Source of the DNA: Lytechinus pictus
Lineage: Eukaryota; Echinodermata; Echinoidea; Temnopleuroida; Toxopneustidae
Assembly (NCBI RefSeq): GCF_037042905.1
Contig: NC_087257.1
Coordinates: 19,922,001-19,986,000, forward strand
Direction of reading: 5' to 3'
Length of the DNA stretch: 64,000 bases
Shown here: in pieces, positions 12,401-22,397 of the stretch
Layout of the letters: the number at the start of each line of letters is the position of its first letter
How positions within the stretch are numbered: position 1 is the first letter of the stretch
Notes under the pieces: model-generated
Databases searched by the model: none
Told to the model about the DNA's origin: nothing
What the model saw: only the letters and a program-made list of their open reading frames with translations
Program-made: the position numbers and the translations under genes

Positions 12401-15400
12401 CCATTACTGTGTCAACCCAATAAAGAGGGTGAACAGGGGAAAAAGTGGTAGAAGGTAATGGAAAAAAGAAGGAAGAGTGGAAAGAAATACAGAAGGAGAA
12501 GGAGGAGGAAAAGGAAGAAAGTTGGAAGGGAAGAAGGAGGGGGAGCAGGAAACAGAGGAGAGGGAGGATGAAGGAGAAAGAGAGGGGGAGGAAAAGAAGA
12601 AGAGGAAGAGAAGAAAAGGGGGAAGGAGGAGGAAAGGAAGATGAATAACAGCAAGCAGCAGGCGAAAGAAGGAGAAGGAAAAAAATGAAGAAGAAAAGGA
12701 AGAACTTCGAATATTTTTTCATCTATTTATATTTAGATCATGTTGAGAGAAGGATGTAAGAAGATTCTGGTATCAGATTGTTTCTCACTGATGCAGCGGC
12801 TTAACAAAATTCAGAAGAGGGGAGTCAGAATAGGTGGTAAGTTTACCTCTTTGTTTTCACCACTGCAGTCATTCCGGTAGGTATGTTTTGTTCAGATTTT
12901 TTTCACAACCATTTCTTACCGCTGTGCACCGGGGGGGGGGGGGGGGCTCACTTCTATTGAAGAATGGACAGCATCCGCAAGAATCAACCTGAAAAAAAGC
13001 ACCCTAAAAGAGGATTCAAAGGCAGGCCCTGAGGACACCCGAAATTCAGATTTTGTCCTGATTTCCTTGATTTGCACACCTATAAAACAGAGATTTCTTC
13101 AATCATTTGGATAAACCCTAAACCAGGACGTTCCCTTTTTCACACAAGCACTTTGCTCTGTGGTTTTGAGATTTCGTATCAGGTTTGAGATGCAGGGTTA
13201 GGGATTCCATTACATATTTGAACTTTTTATCAGGCTTTTTATCAAGATAACATAAATGATTTTCCCTTCATGGGTCTTGTAGCGATAGGTATGCAGCTGG
13301 TGCACATTACATACACCTTTTTGCGATTTAGGGGGCTTTTTTTCTATTTTTGTTTTTGACACTACAAATTGCTTTCAAATCTACCCCCCTCTATCTCAAG
13401 TGCACCCTTTTACCTCTTAATGGGGATGGATTGTTGAAATCATGCTGGCGTTCCGTCTGAAGTAGGTAGTCTGAAGTGTCTTAGCAATCTTCAACATGCA
13501 AGTCACATCACTGTCACTTGTGCCTGCTTTAGTGACAGTGTCCATCAAATAATGGTGACACAAAATTCATGAAAAACAACACTGATGAATGGGTACAAGA
13601 AAAGAAAGACACCACGATATGCCAATCTCACTTGCGTAATTTATTGATATGAGGATTGAAATTGATAACATAAGAATAAAATGCAGCATTTTAACAACAC
13701 AAGAATTTAAAAGCAGTGATTTTATTAGTGTCATTTGTTTTGACGGATCCCCTGAATGGAGGAAAATGTTATCAAAATGTGATTATATCAAGCGTATTCC
13801 GAAACCAGTACCGGAACGCAGGCTTTGACTCAAGTTTGATTATATGAATAAGTAAATGAATAAGCAAAATTAATGAATAAGTAAATAATGTAATTAGGTT
13901 GTCTGATTGAAAAAGGACTAACTTGATATTATTAAACCCTCAATCTTTTTGTTTTGATGTAGATGCACAAACATGTGATTGCTGTCATCAACCACTACAA
14001 AACACAGGCAAGTCCTAATGTGTGTGTGTGTGTATATGCAATTCATTTTTTTGTTCAGATGTCTCAATCAGATATGATTATATATGTCTGGGACCAACCT
14101 TTCATGTCATCATACTTATCAACCATTCTGAATTTGGAGGAAAGAATATGGATTTTTTACCATTCTGAAATCTTGTTTGGATATGATTTGTGACGTTTGT
14201 ATGATACAAGTATGTGAATCTGAATTGCACATTAGCTCAGTTAAGGCTACAGCCAATCCATTGGAGAGCAAACTGACCATAACTTTATGTTGTCTTTCAT
14301 TGACCATGTGTTATGAATAACCAGCCTTAAAATATACCCTTTGAGATAATCATTAATGATGCATAGACTGAGCTAGCATATACATGTAAATTCATTTGTG
14401 TATTGAAACTAAAATGTGTTGAGAGGAAAGCACTTGATTTGCTACTTGGTATATCATAGTCATTGTAGTATGAATGCATTTATTAGTGAGTTTGTGCGTT
14501 ATCATTCAAGTGGGCCTATACAGTGCGTCCCAGAAAAAACGAAACCGAGATTTAGCGATGATTTATCATAACTTAATCACAAATACAATAGACAAATGAC
14601 CTACCAATGTAAAGCTTAGAATCTCCTCTTTCATCTGATATTATATTACTTAGATTATTCCCCATTCACGCATGAGTGAGCAAAAACTATTTGAAGTAAG
14701 GAAACCAAAAACTCATTTGGCGGGGGGTATCTGAATTTCAGAAAGAAAATCACATGCCTACAAAGTTCAATATCTGCTCTTTTATTTGATACCTTACTCA
14801 CAAAAAATGGTCAAGAAGTAAAAAAGTTATGTTACCTCGAAACAAAGCTTGTATTTCCATAATTTCATAAAATAAACTTGTTTTCACCGGTTTCCCACAG
14901 AAGCTATCGCATGGTTAACAAAAGACTTAATGCATGGCTGATGGTCAACAAACGGAGTGTCGAGTGAGTTTGAACGCTAGCCTGTAAAACCTCTTCATTT
15001 TATGAAATTATTGAAATTCAAGCCTTATTTCAAATAACCAGAACTTTGTTATTTCTTGACCATTTTCTGTAATTGATGTATCAAATTAAAGAGCAGATAT
15101 TGAACTTTTTAAAAATGTGGTTTTCTTTTTGAAACCCAGATACAGCCCGCCAAATGACTTTTTGGTATCCCCTCTTCAAATTGTTTTTGCTCACTCATGC
15201 GTGAATGGGAAATAATCTAAGTAATTTCAGATGAAAGAGGAGATTCTAAGCTTTACAATGGTAGGTCATTTGTCTATTGTATTTGTGATTAAGTTATGAT
15301 AAATCATCGATAAATCTCGGTTTCGTTTTTTGTGGGACGCACTGTATAACAAGACTACACAGATGTGAATGTTGCATTATGGGTAGAATTCCTGGCCTGA

Positions 15401-16327
15401 TTTGAGTATTTGAGGGCATGTGGTGGTGATACACTCTATACAAAGCTGCTGGTTCGAATTTGCTTGAAGTAGAGGCTCAGAAGGTGACAAGATTCTTTTT
15501 TCTTTTATTTTCAGAGCCTCCTCCAGTAGCAGTTGTGTTTTACTGTCATCACACATTCCATGAAGAATGCATTCTTTCTCAAAATATGGTAAGTTCATCC
15601 AATAGGACTTTTTTTTTTAGTTAAGAGCAACATTTTTCCATATAAGATTTTGCAGTTAGCTTTAATACACGGATGGTGTATTTACTTTTGTATTATACTG
15701 CTGATCAGAACATTTGCAACAAAAAAAAAATCAATATTCTGAAGCACTCATGCAGAAGGGGGCTTGGAGGAACAGACCCCCTCCCCTTCCCCCCCCCCCC
15801 CTTAAAAAAATAATAAAATAAAATCTTGACCATGGAAAAAAGGAGAAAAAGAAGGTAAAGGAAATTAAAAAAGTGAAATATGACACCATTTTCTGGATTT
15901 TATGTCAACATCTATCTCAAAATTAGGTTTCTAGATTTAAAGTCAAAAGTTTGGCTCCCTCGTAGCATTTTTGAAATTTTGCCCAATACTCTATGTCTGG
16001 CCCCCCTCAAATCGGGGACTCATCACACCACTGTTCTGTGGCCCGTAACCCAAAGCTTAGCAATGATCGTAGAACATTTTTCTATGATTGATTCCATTGG
16101 CTACAATGTACAATCAATCGTAGAAATCAAGCGTACGATTAATCGCTAACCTTTGTGTTACAAGACCCTGAAGTGCTCAGGAAACTTACTAGTATGCCAT
16201 GAATGTAAGTGGATCCATGATTTTGATTTTGATTTTTGTTCTTCCTTTTTACATCCAGACGCATTGCCTGATTTGTCATTCTCAACGGCGTGGGCCAGGA
16301 AGCATAGCATCAGGGTTTATGAGATGA
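443..16327 (+). CDS. VPS41: VPS41, HOPS complex subunit (3' 16 exons; 5' end outside window)
   Basis: VPS41 is a subunit of the HOPS tethering complex, which acts in fusion of late endosomes, lysosomes and AP-3 vesicles. Coding exons, read from splice sites and frame: 443-540, 1852-1984, 3497-3612, 4133-4251, 5364-5538, 6282-6457, 7715-7853, 8651-8701, 9370-9562, 10707-10847, 11140-11201, 11861-11935, 12737-12836, 13963-14007, 15515-15588, 16259-16327. They join in one frame to 587 aa and match the human protein from about residue 268 to its end. Recognisable stretches are APLSDDLVVL (end of the beta-propeller), FYIVSPKDVVVA, FITGLLNNIGTHVDP and KEGMEIPxLRDSLVKIL (the clathrin-heavy-chain-like helical repeat). 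The C-terminal RING-like zinc ligands are all present: CDCC in exon 13963, CHHTFHEEC in exon 15515 and CLIC in exon 16259. The introns after 3612 and 14007 start with GC; all others are GT-AG. No upstream exon is recognisable in 1-442, so about 267 N-terminal residues lie to the left. Confidence 0.96.
4585..4712. mobile_element. Short palindromic MITE-like repeat (copy 1)
   Basis: About 128 bp with imperfect terminal inverted repeats built on 'taacacaaagSttagc'. It lies in the VPS41 intron between exons 4251 and 5364. A second copy in the opposite orientation is at 16040-16168. No coding potential. Confidence 0.7.
5613..5943. mobile_element. MITE with about 45-bp terminal inverted repeats
   Basis: The left end reads ggtggattcacaatac followed by 'ctatcggttggcagcgaaca'. 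The right end is its reverse complement with a few changes (tgttcgctgcaaccgatag, then attgtaaatccacc). About 331 bp, inserted in a VPS41 intron 75 bp after the donor at 5539. The 116-aa reading frame across it is not a gene. Confidence 0.75.
6530..7030. repeat. Minisatellite, about 18-20 bp units
   Basis: Degenerate direct repeats of a unit close to 'gggaaatagatgttgtg', some 25 copies, in the VPS41 intron after exon 6282-6457. The minus-strand reading frames here (repeating Phe-Pro-Thr-type peptides) are products of the repeat. Confidence 0.85.
8860..9238. repeat. GAT/ATG trinucleotide microsatellite
   Basis: Long interrupted run of gat, atg and ggt triplets in the VPS41 intron between exons 8701 and 9370. 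It opens all three plus frames (poly-Asp, poly-Met), none of which is a gene. Confidence 0.9.
9566..10175. repeat. Minisatellite, about 48-bp units, starting at a splice donor
   Basis: About 12-13 degenerate copies of a unit close to 'ttgattgcatttcaatcaac' followed by 'ttcatcaattcaaacc'. The array begins inside the donor of VPS41 exon 9370-9562. Many units contain a pyrimidine stretch and 'catttcag', which resembles a 3' splice site. Confidence 0.85.
10821..10925 (+). repeat. Three tandem copies of a VPS41 exon 3' edge
   Basis: The true edge of exon 10707-10847 reads 'ttattgattactctatggac', then aaaccac and the donor gtaagacc. Two diverged copies of this 33-36-bp unit follow directly at about 10857-10889 and 10891-10925. 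In them the donor has become cttaag or ttataag, so only the first copy can be spliced. Confidence 0.85.
12425..12710. repeat. Polypurine (GA-rich) tract
   Basis: About 285 bp almost entirely G and A on the plus strand, ending about 27 bp before the acceptor of VPS41 exon 12737-12836. Reading frames over it on both strands (Glu/Lys-rich, or Ser/Phe/Pro-rich) are compositional artefacts. Confidence 0.85.
14521..15344. mobile_element. 824-bp fold-back (palindromic) element, Tc1/mariner-type target
   Basis: The left end 'cagtgcgtcccagaaaaaac' and the right end 'tttttgtgggacgcactg' are inverted copies, and the similarity runs inward for roughly 400 bp per arm (for example 'attcacgcatgagtgagcaa' against its complement near 15190). 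The element is flanked by TA/TATA on both sides. It has no coding capacity and lies in the VPS41 intron between exons 14007 and 15515. Confidence 0.85.
16040..16168. mobile_element. Short palindromic MITE-like repeat (copy 2)
   Basis: Inverted-orientation relative of the repeat at 4585-4712, in the last VPS41 intron, 90 bp before the terminal exon at 16259. Confidence 0.7.
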
Positions 16328-17347
16328 TCAGCAGCATTGATATATGGAAACCAACGTATATAGACTGACATAGTAACTCAAGATATGAATGCTAGCTACC
16401 ATCCCATGACAAAAGGATTCAACTTTGAATTATTATTTTTTTCAAAATTGATTTTTTTTCCCCCTTGATTTTGGGATATTGCCTGTATGCCGTACATTTC
16501 GCTATAAGGAGTTGGAGTCACAAGCCCGCAAATCCTGAAATATGGACATTTCAAAAGTCAGTAGCTCTGTGTATTTCCACATATTAAAGACATTGACACA
16601 TTTTCCTCATTTACTAAGAAACTTCACAGAGATGCTTCTTTATGTCATGGGATGGCAGAATTAATAATTAAGTTCAAGCATGGAGAAGACTGCCTCTTCT
16701 GAATATATAGCACTACTATAATACCCACAAACACATCCTGTTCGGTATGTTATGCCTTGGATCATTGGTGCGTGTATTTGCTTTTTATTTACACGCAAGT
16801 GCCACTCCAGAGTGGGACTCTACAGCCAATATCGTCTCTCGAGACGCACGATGCCGACGACATGTGAATGCGGTGGAAACTTTAACAATATTTATTGGAC
16901 CTGGGTCCCTTTGCATAAAAGTTACTTACTTTTCCATCCAACAGTAACTTCCCTGAAATTCTTGATTATGATTGGCTGTTGAGCTTTGTTGCCATGGTAG
17001 TTATCGATGGATGGCAAAGTTACCATGATACTAATTTTTATGTCACAGGCTCCTGCTGATGGGCATTTCTTGAGCCGTTGGTAAGTTACGAGCAACTTAC
17101 AAATGACTGGGGATCCTTTCTTGTGTTATATTACACGTACCAGATTTTCATTGGTGTTGATTGAATTCCAAACAAAGGATCACCAGTAGTTCGTAAAGTC
17201 CTACAAACATTTTACAAATCACCCACCTGCTTAGTAGGAGAGCAGTGTTGCAAAGCCTAATCACAGTGGAACACAGCTCTGTAATTAGTGTTTCAACATG
17301 TTCAAGCAAATGGTCCCACTAAATGGCACAAATGAATGTGCACTTCA
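16328..17347. other. VPS41 3' flank: likely 3' UTR start and decayed repeats
   Basis: After the VPS41 stop I see no clear close polyadenylation signal. 16905-17050 contains a decayed TIR-like repeat ('ggatggcaaagttaccatg' type, also seen near 1690-1800 and 19294-19448). About 17085-17215 is a decayed relative of the gtttcata/gttcgtaagtta element at 31372. No further gene is evident. Confidence 0.5.
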
Positions 17348-17506
17348 GGGGGGTGTTTCATGAAAGGACTTGTCGGACGTTTTATCCGACAAGTCCCATT
17401 TTATCCGACAGTTACCATAGGAACAGAGCCTCTCAGCCAATCAGAATCAAGGAAAGATGTCAGATCTGACAACTTGTCGGACGAAAATATTGATGAAACG
17501 CTCCCC
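17348..17506. mobile_element. MITE with 'gtttcatgaa' / 'gatgaaacg' ends
   Basis: 159 bp from ggggggtgtttcatg to tgatgaaacgctcccc. Inside, 'cttgtcggac' and 'gtccgacaag'-type sequences are repeated in both orientations. Confidence 0.65.
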
Positions 17507-19186
17507 TGGTGTCGATTTTCAAAAAGAAAGGTCTGAAGTCATGCTCACAATGTCTTGATATTATCACCATCCACAATTTGTAGGCAGGCAACGGCAAAAA
17601 GTCCTGTATCTGTGCCATATATTAAAAGCATTCTAGAATAACAAAGTGGAGCATCATAAATTTTCCAATTTTGCATTTCAGCAATTTTGATACCAGATTT
17701 GTATATTTTATTTCATAATATATATATATATATATAAATAAATGAATTTATATATGACCATGGGGTGCATTACATCATCCGACAAGTAAAAGGGCAATTT
17801 GACACAACAAATGGCTAAAAAACAATGTTATCATGAAGTGTAAAAAGCAAAAAATATCAATTTATTTGATATTGATAGGTCATATTGCCTTCCTTTTCAC
17901 TTGTAGAATGACAATAATATCAAAACATCGTGACATTGAACCTTTGATGAATAGCTGATATTGAGCCCATGACATATCCCCCCTCATGATATTGTAAACA
18001 ATTAGACCCGTATTCCTAAGTCTGGTTTAACTTAGACCATGGTCTAACTCTGTACTAAAATTATGGGAAACCAGAGAAGTCAAAATTCTGTTTAAATTGT
18101 AGGTTTCTTATAATTCTTTAATGATGAAAACAACTATCTTTCCCAACTGTTTATCTCAGACTGAAATAGTTTAACTTTCGGTAATGCGTTCATGATTCCG
18201 ACATGTAAGTAAATAAAAAATGAAATTGCATTACTAGCATTTCATATTTTGCATCAACTGCTATTTTTCTTATATTTTTTATGTGAAGCTCTGTGTATGT
18301 ACAGATATATGATTAAATACTGATAATGAAAAGTTATTATGTAGTTATTATTATGGTGTACAAAGAATGACTGTAATAAAGCAAGTTATTGTGCAAAGCA
18401 GATGCGGTTTGATTTGTGTGTTTATGTATGTGCACTTATCAATGGTCCGGTCTCACAAAACTCGCTCTCTCCCACTCAAAATTTTCTTGCTCTCTCTTTC
18501 CTTCTTCAATATTCCTTTCCCATTTCTGTCACTCGTACTCTCTTTAACCCTATTAGTGTATTTGATTCTTGTCAGCCAGGGCTAGAGGGGAGGGGCGTAA
18601 TTTAATAATCAGTGCATAGCTCGATTTCACTTTATGAATAGATTATGCCAATTTAGTCACGAAATCATACTTTTTGCTCTTATTCACTAAAAAACAGCTC
18701 CTTCGTTATAGCATTCCTAACAATTGTACTTGGAAAAAAAAACCTGGTATCGAAATTGATTTCTTTTGTATTTTATGTTTTCTATTTATTTTTCCTTTTT
18801 CAAGTAGAATTGTTGATGAAATGTTGGTCATGTTTTATTTTTCTGAATCCAAATAAATGTGACCTTTCAACAACAAATCTTTGAATTCAACATATCAAAC
18901 AAAGGACAATGCTGGACAAGTAATACTGTATATTTTGACAGTTTTTTTTATAATTTCTTCACAATTTGATAAATACTCGCTTACAAGCATTTTCTATATA
19001 TTTAAGAAGTCTCATACACAGATATGCCATTACAGAATTAAGCTGCATTTGAGCAGTAAATTTTGCTCCAAATGAAATTACCCCAAAAATCGAGCTCAAG
19101 CGTACTCTCACACAAGTAACTGAAACATGTTTCCTATTGTGAGACCACTCTACCCGTCTCTATAAGAAGCATTCAATATATGTATA
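17507..19186. other. Intergenic, no gene recognised
   Basis: AT-rich sequence with a TA microsatellite near 17720 and one half of a 'cccgtattc' TIR element near 18007-18075 (compare 47233-47546). The short reading frames show no recognisable motif. AATAAA occurs near 17738 and 18853; either could in principle end the VPS41 transcript, but neither is supported otherwise. Confidence 0.5.
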
Positions 19187-19531
19187 GGGGAGTGTTTCAC
19201 AAAGAGTTGAGAGTGACTTTAAGTCAATCTAGAGCCCCTACATCACATGCATCTGCATCACGTGGTTGCATGCAATCCCTGAGCAACATCTGCGGCCCGT
19301 TTTTGAAGGACTTGCAACTGTTGTAACTTTGCCATAATGGTAACTACCATGGTAACAGGGCTCAGCAGCCAATCATAATCAAGATTACCATGGTATTTGC
19401 CATAATGGCAAAGTTTCAACAGTTGCAAGTCCTTTATGAAACAGGCCCCTGACCAATACCACATTCATGTATGTAAAAAAAATTTAGCATTATTTTTAGT
19501 CAGAATTTGCATCTTTGTGAAACACTACCCC
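19187..19531. mobile_element. TIR element interrupted by a second MITE
   Basis: The outer ends, ggggagtgtttcacaaag and ctttgtgaaacactacccc, are inverted repeats. A second element with its own ends ('ggcccgtttttgaaggactt' / 'aagtcctttatgaaacaggc') occupies 19294-19448 inside it. Confidence 0.75.
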
Positions 19532-20739
19532 TGATTCACTGATAGACCTTGATATCCACCCTGAATAGACGAGTCATCATAATGATAAAGAAATCAGGCA
19601 ATACCAAAAATCAGGGATACAACTTCTTGAGATGACCCTTTCCCTATATGAAAAGGTGTTTTATATGGCCAAAAATATTTTGAAAAAGTTTGAATTTGGA
19701 CTTGCATGTAAGTCTCGAAAGTTATATGACTTGAATAATTGTGAATTTCCACAGCTCAATTTTTTTTTAATCCTAAAACCTTAATTCAGTTAAAGTTTCT
19801 GGAATCTTCAAATATAGCAAGCCTGAAGTAGGCTACCAAATGCGTGCTAATGGTCAGAAATCAAAGAATTCAAGACCTCTTAAATTGCCTACCTGTATGT
19901 ACCTCCTAAATATGCAAAATTAGTATGAAATTTTGGCTCCAGAATAGGGCAAATCAAAATTGTTACATTCAAATTTTGTATACATTTCGATTGATTTCAA
20001 AGAAATTCCTGGACTTAATCATCTCCCATAAACTACCTGGGAAAGTCAAGATTTCCTCAAATTTTGAAAAATTATTTTACAGTATATGATAAACACTGGT
20101 ATTTGTAAATGCACATACACAAGAGACCATATGGCCTCCCTTTAATAGTACATGCAATGGGCATCAGAATCTAAGAGCTGTTTAGTAAAAATGTTCCTTC
20201 ATGAGATAAAATATGTAGGCCGACTATGACTCTATCTAGAGTCATTCTGGAGGAACACTAATGATAAAAGTCAAACTGGGATATTAATCAGATTTTCAAC
20301 AATAAAGAAGATTATATGCGCAGAGTGGCTGTGATACAAGTCCAGAAACGCTTCTCCAGGTGAACACGTCACTCTCTTGGATGATGTCTAATGGCAAGCT
20401 GGAATGAAGACTACTGCCGATAGTTGATGTCCACGCAAGCCTACAAATTCCTTCAGTTTACAGAGCAGGTGATTCAGAGCACTTGGAAGTTGTCCTGTCA
20501 GACTCCTCCATCATCAATCAGTCAAATGTCTTTTTCAAGGTTGATGAAAGGTAACATGATCAAGGTCAGGTGATGAAGATCATGTGATGTTGTTTCAACA
20601 GTTAATATTATGCCCATAGTAGACTAAGCAGACTAGGCTCCGGCATCCCGGGTTCAGCTCCCTTCTTGAATCCTGCATGCAGATTGAGTCAAATTTTGAC
20701 AGTTAAAGACAATCTTTTTGTTAACTAGTCTTTCATTTC
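19532..20739. other. Intergenic, nothing recognised
   Basis: About 1.2 kb of AT-rich sequence without long reading frames, clear repeats or RNA genes that I can identify. Confidence 0.5.
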
Positions 20740-21350
20740 TTAAAGGACAAGTCCACCCCAACAAAAAGTTGATTTGAATAAAAAGATAAAAATCCAACAA
20801 GCAAAACACTGAAAATTTCATCAAAATCGGATGTAAAATAAGAAAGTTATGACATTTTAAAGTTTTGCTTAATTTCACAAAACAGTTATATGCACATCCT
20901 GGCTGGTATGCAAATGAGGAGACTGATGTTGTCATCCACTCACTATTTCTTTTGTATTTTATTATTTGAAATATGAAATATTCTCATTTTCTCCTAATTG
21001 TCGAGTGATACAACGATTGATTCCTCCCTGAACATGTGGAATTAGCATTGTTTAATACAATATGGTTCAGTCAAGTTGGTCTTTATTGTCAAATCTATAA
21101 AAAATGAAATATTGTATAATTCAAACAATAAAAAACAAAAGAAATAGTGAGTGAGTGACATCATCGACTCTCTCATTTGGATGTAACTGGCTCGTTCATA
21201 TAACTATTTTGTTAAAAATAAGCGAAACTTTAAAATGTCATAACTTTCTTATTTTACATCCGATTTTGATGAAATTTTCAGCACTATGCTAGTTTAATTT
21301 TTCTCTATTTATTCAAGTCAGCATTTTCCTGGGGTGGACTTGACCTTTAA
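20740..21350. mobile_element. 611-bp TTAA-flanked fold-back MITE (family A, copy 1)
   Basis: Ends are TTAA-AGGACAAGTCCACCCC and GGGGTGGACTTGACCT-TTAA. Long internal inverted repeats include 'aaaatcggatgtaaaataag' and its complement. Further copies are at 57654-58262 and 59461-60078. A TTAA target is typical of piggyBac-type elements. No transposase. Confidence 0.85.
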
Positions 21351-22397
21351 CTGGTGAGTTTGATAAGTCTATTAAATAGACAACTTATTTGACTTGACAA
21401 GCTGATACAGTCAGTAGACTAGACTCTGCACAGATCTACACTTGGTGCTAAAAAAAGATAGGGAACCCCCCCACAAAATGCAATCCTTATTAAAGTTCAT
21501 GCCGAGTGTTGAATGGAGACAACACTAAAATGTTCTGCGAGCCCAGAGAAACAATTTTATTGAATATAATATTTTATCACCCGACTTCATACAATTGAAT
21601 AAACATGGCATAAAAAGTTTAAATATGTTCATTTTCTGGCGGGGTTCACTAAATTTTTGGCACCACTGTAACTATGTAGATCCAAGTCCAAATAATCACT
21701 TAATTCATTATTTCAGACTAACGTTATCGAGCCTAGTGGACCTACATGTATGTAAAGTTAAACTGATAAGAAAGGAATGCATGTGTTTCAGTATGACTGT
21801 GTTAGGCTAGTCAGAGCTAGCATTTTCAAATTCAAATTTCAACAAAGTCGAACACATTTGTAGTGGATTGTGGTCCTGGTCCCAAGAGGCAAGAGATTTG
21901 GCTTCAATACAAATTGAGCTGTGACCATGGTGACTGTGTCTCAGATGTGAACCTGCAATTGGCCTAGTATTGCCTATTATTGGATGCCATTTTTCTTCTA
22001 ATTCTATGGCCAAGTCTAACAGCAGGGGCCGCGGAACGGTTTTCAAAGTGGGGGAGCTGAGCCAAAAGTTGGGGGGCTGACCATGCAAAAAATCACAATC
22101 ATATGGTAATTTTTATGTTTTTGTACACGGTTTTGGAAAAAAGTGCCCAGCCCCCTCGCTTCTGCGGCCCCTGAACAGTACACTCATGACAGTGACTTAT
22201 CTTAGATTTATGAATGAAAATTAAATTTAAAAAATATCTAACGTTAGATCCAAGTTACTCTTGCCTGGAGTCTTGCATCTTGCACATTGACTTTTGTGCA
22301 TGGACATGTCATGCCCGGATGTCATGCATGTTGGAATTTTGATTCGATGTTGATGAATGCAAATGGTGGGTCATGTTTTCAAGTCTCAAGATGACCA
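21351..22397. other. Intergenic, no gene recognised
   Basis: AT-rich sequence with scattered short repeat remnants. The reading frames at 21595-21810 and 21807-22088 have no recognisable domain. Confidence 0.45.

Noticed and set aside
12348-12722. Ser/Phe/Pro-rich minus frames and Glu/Lys-rich plus frame
   Set aside because: Compositional artefacts of the polypurine tract.
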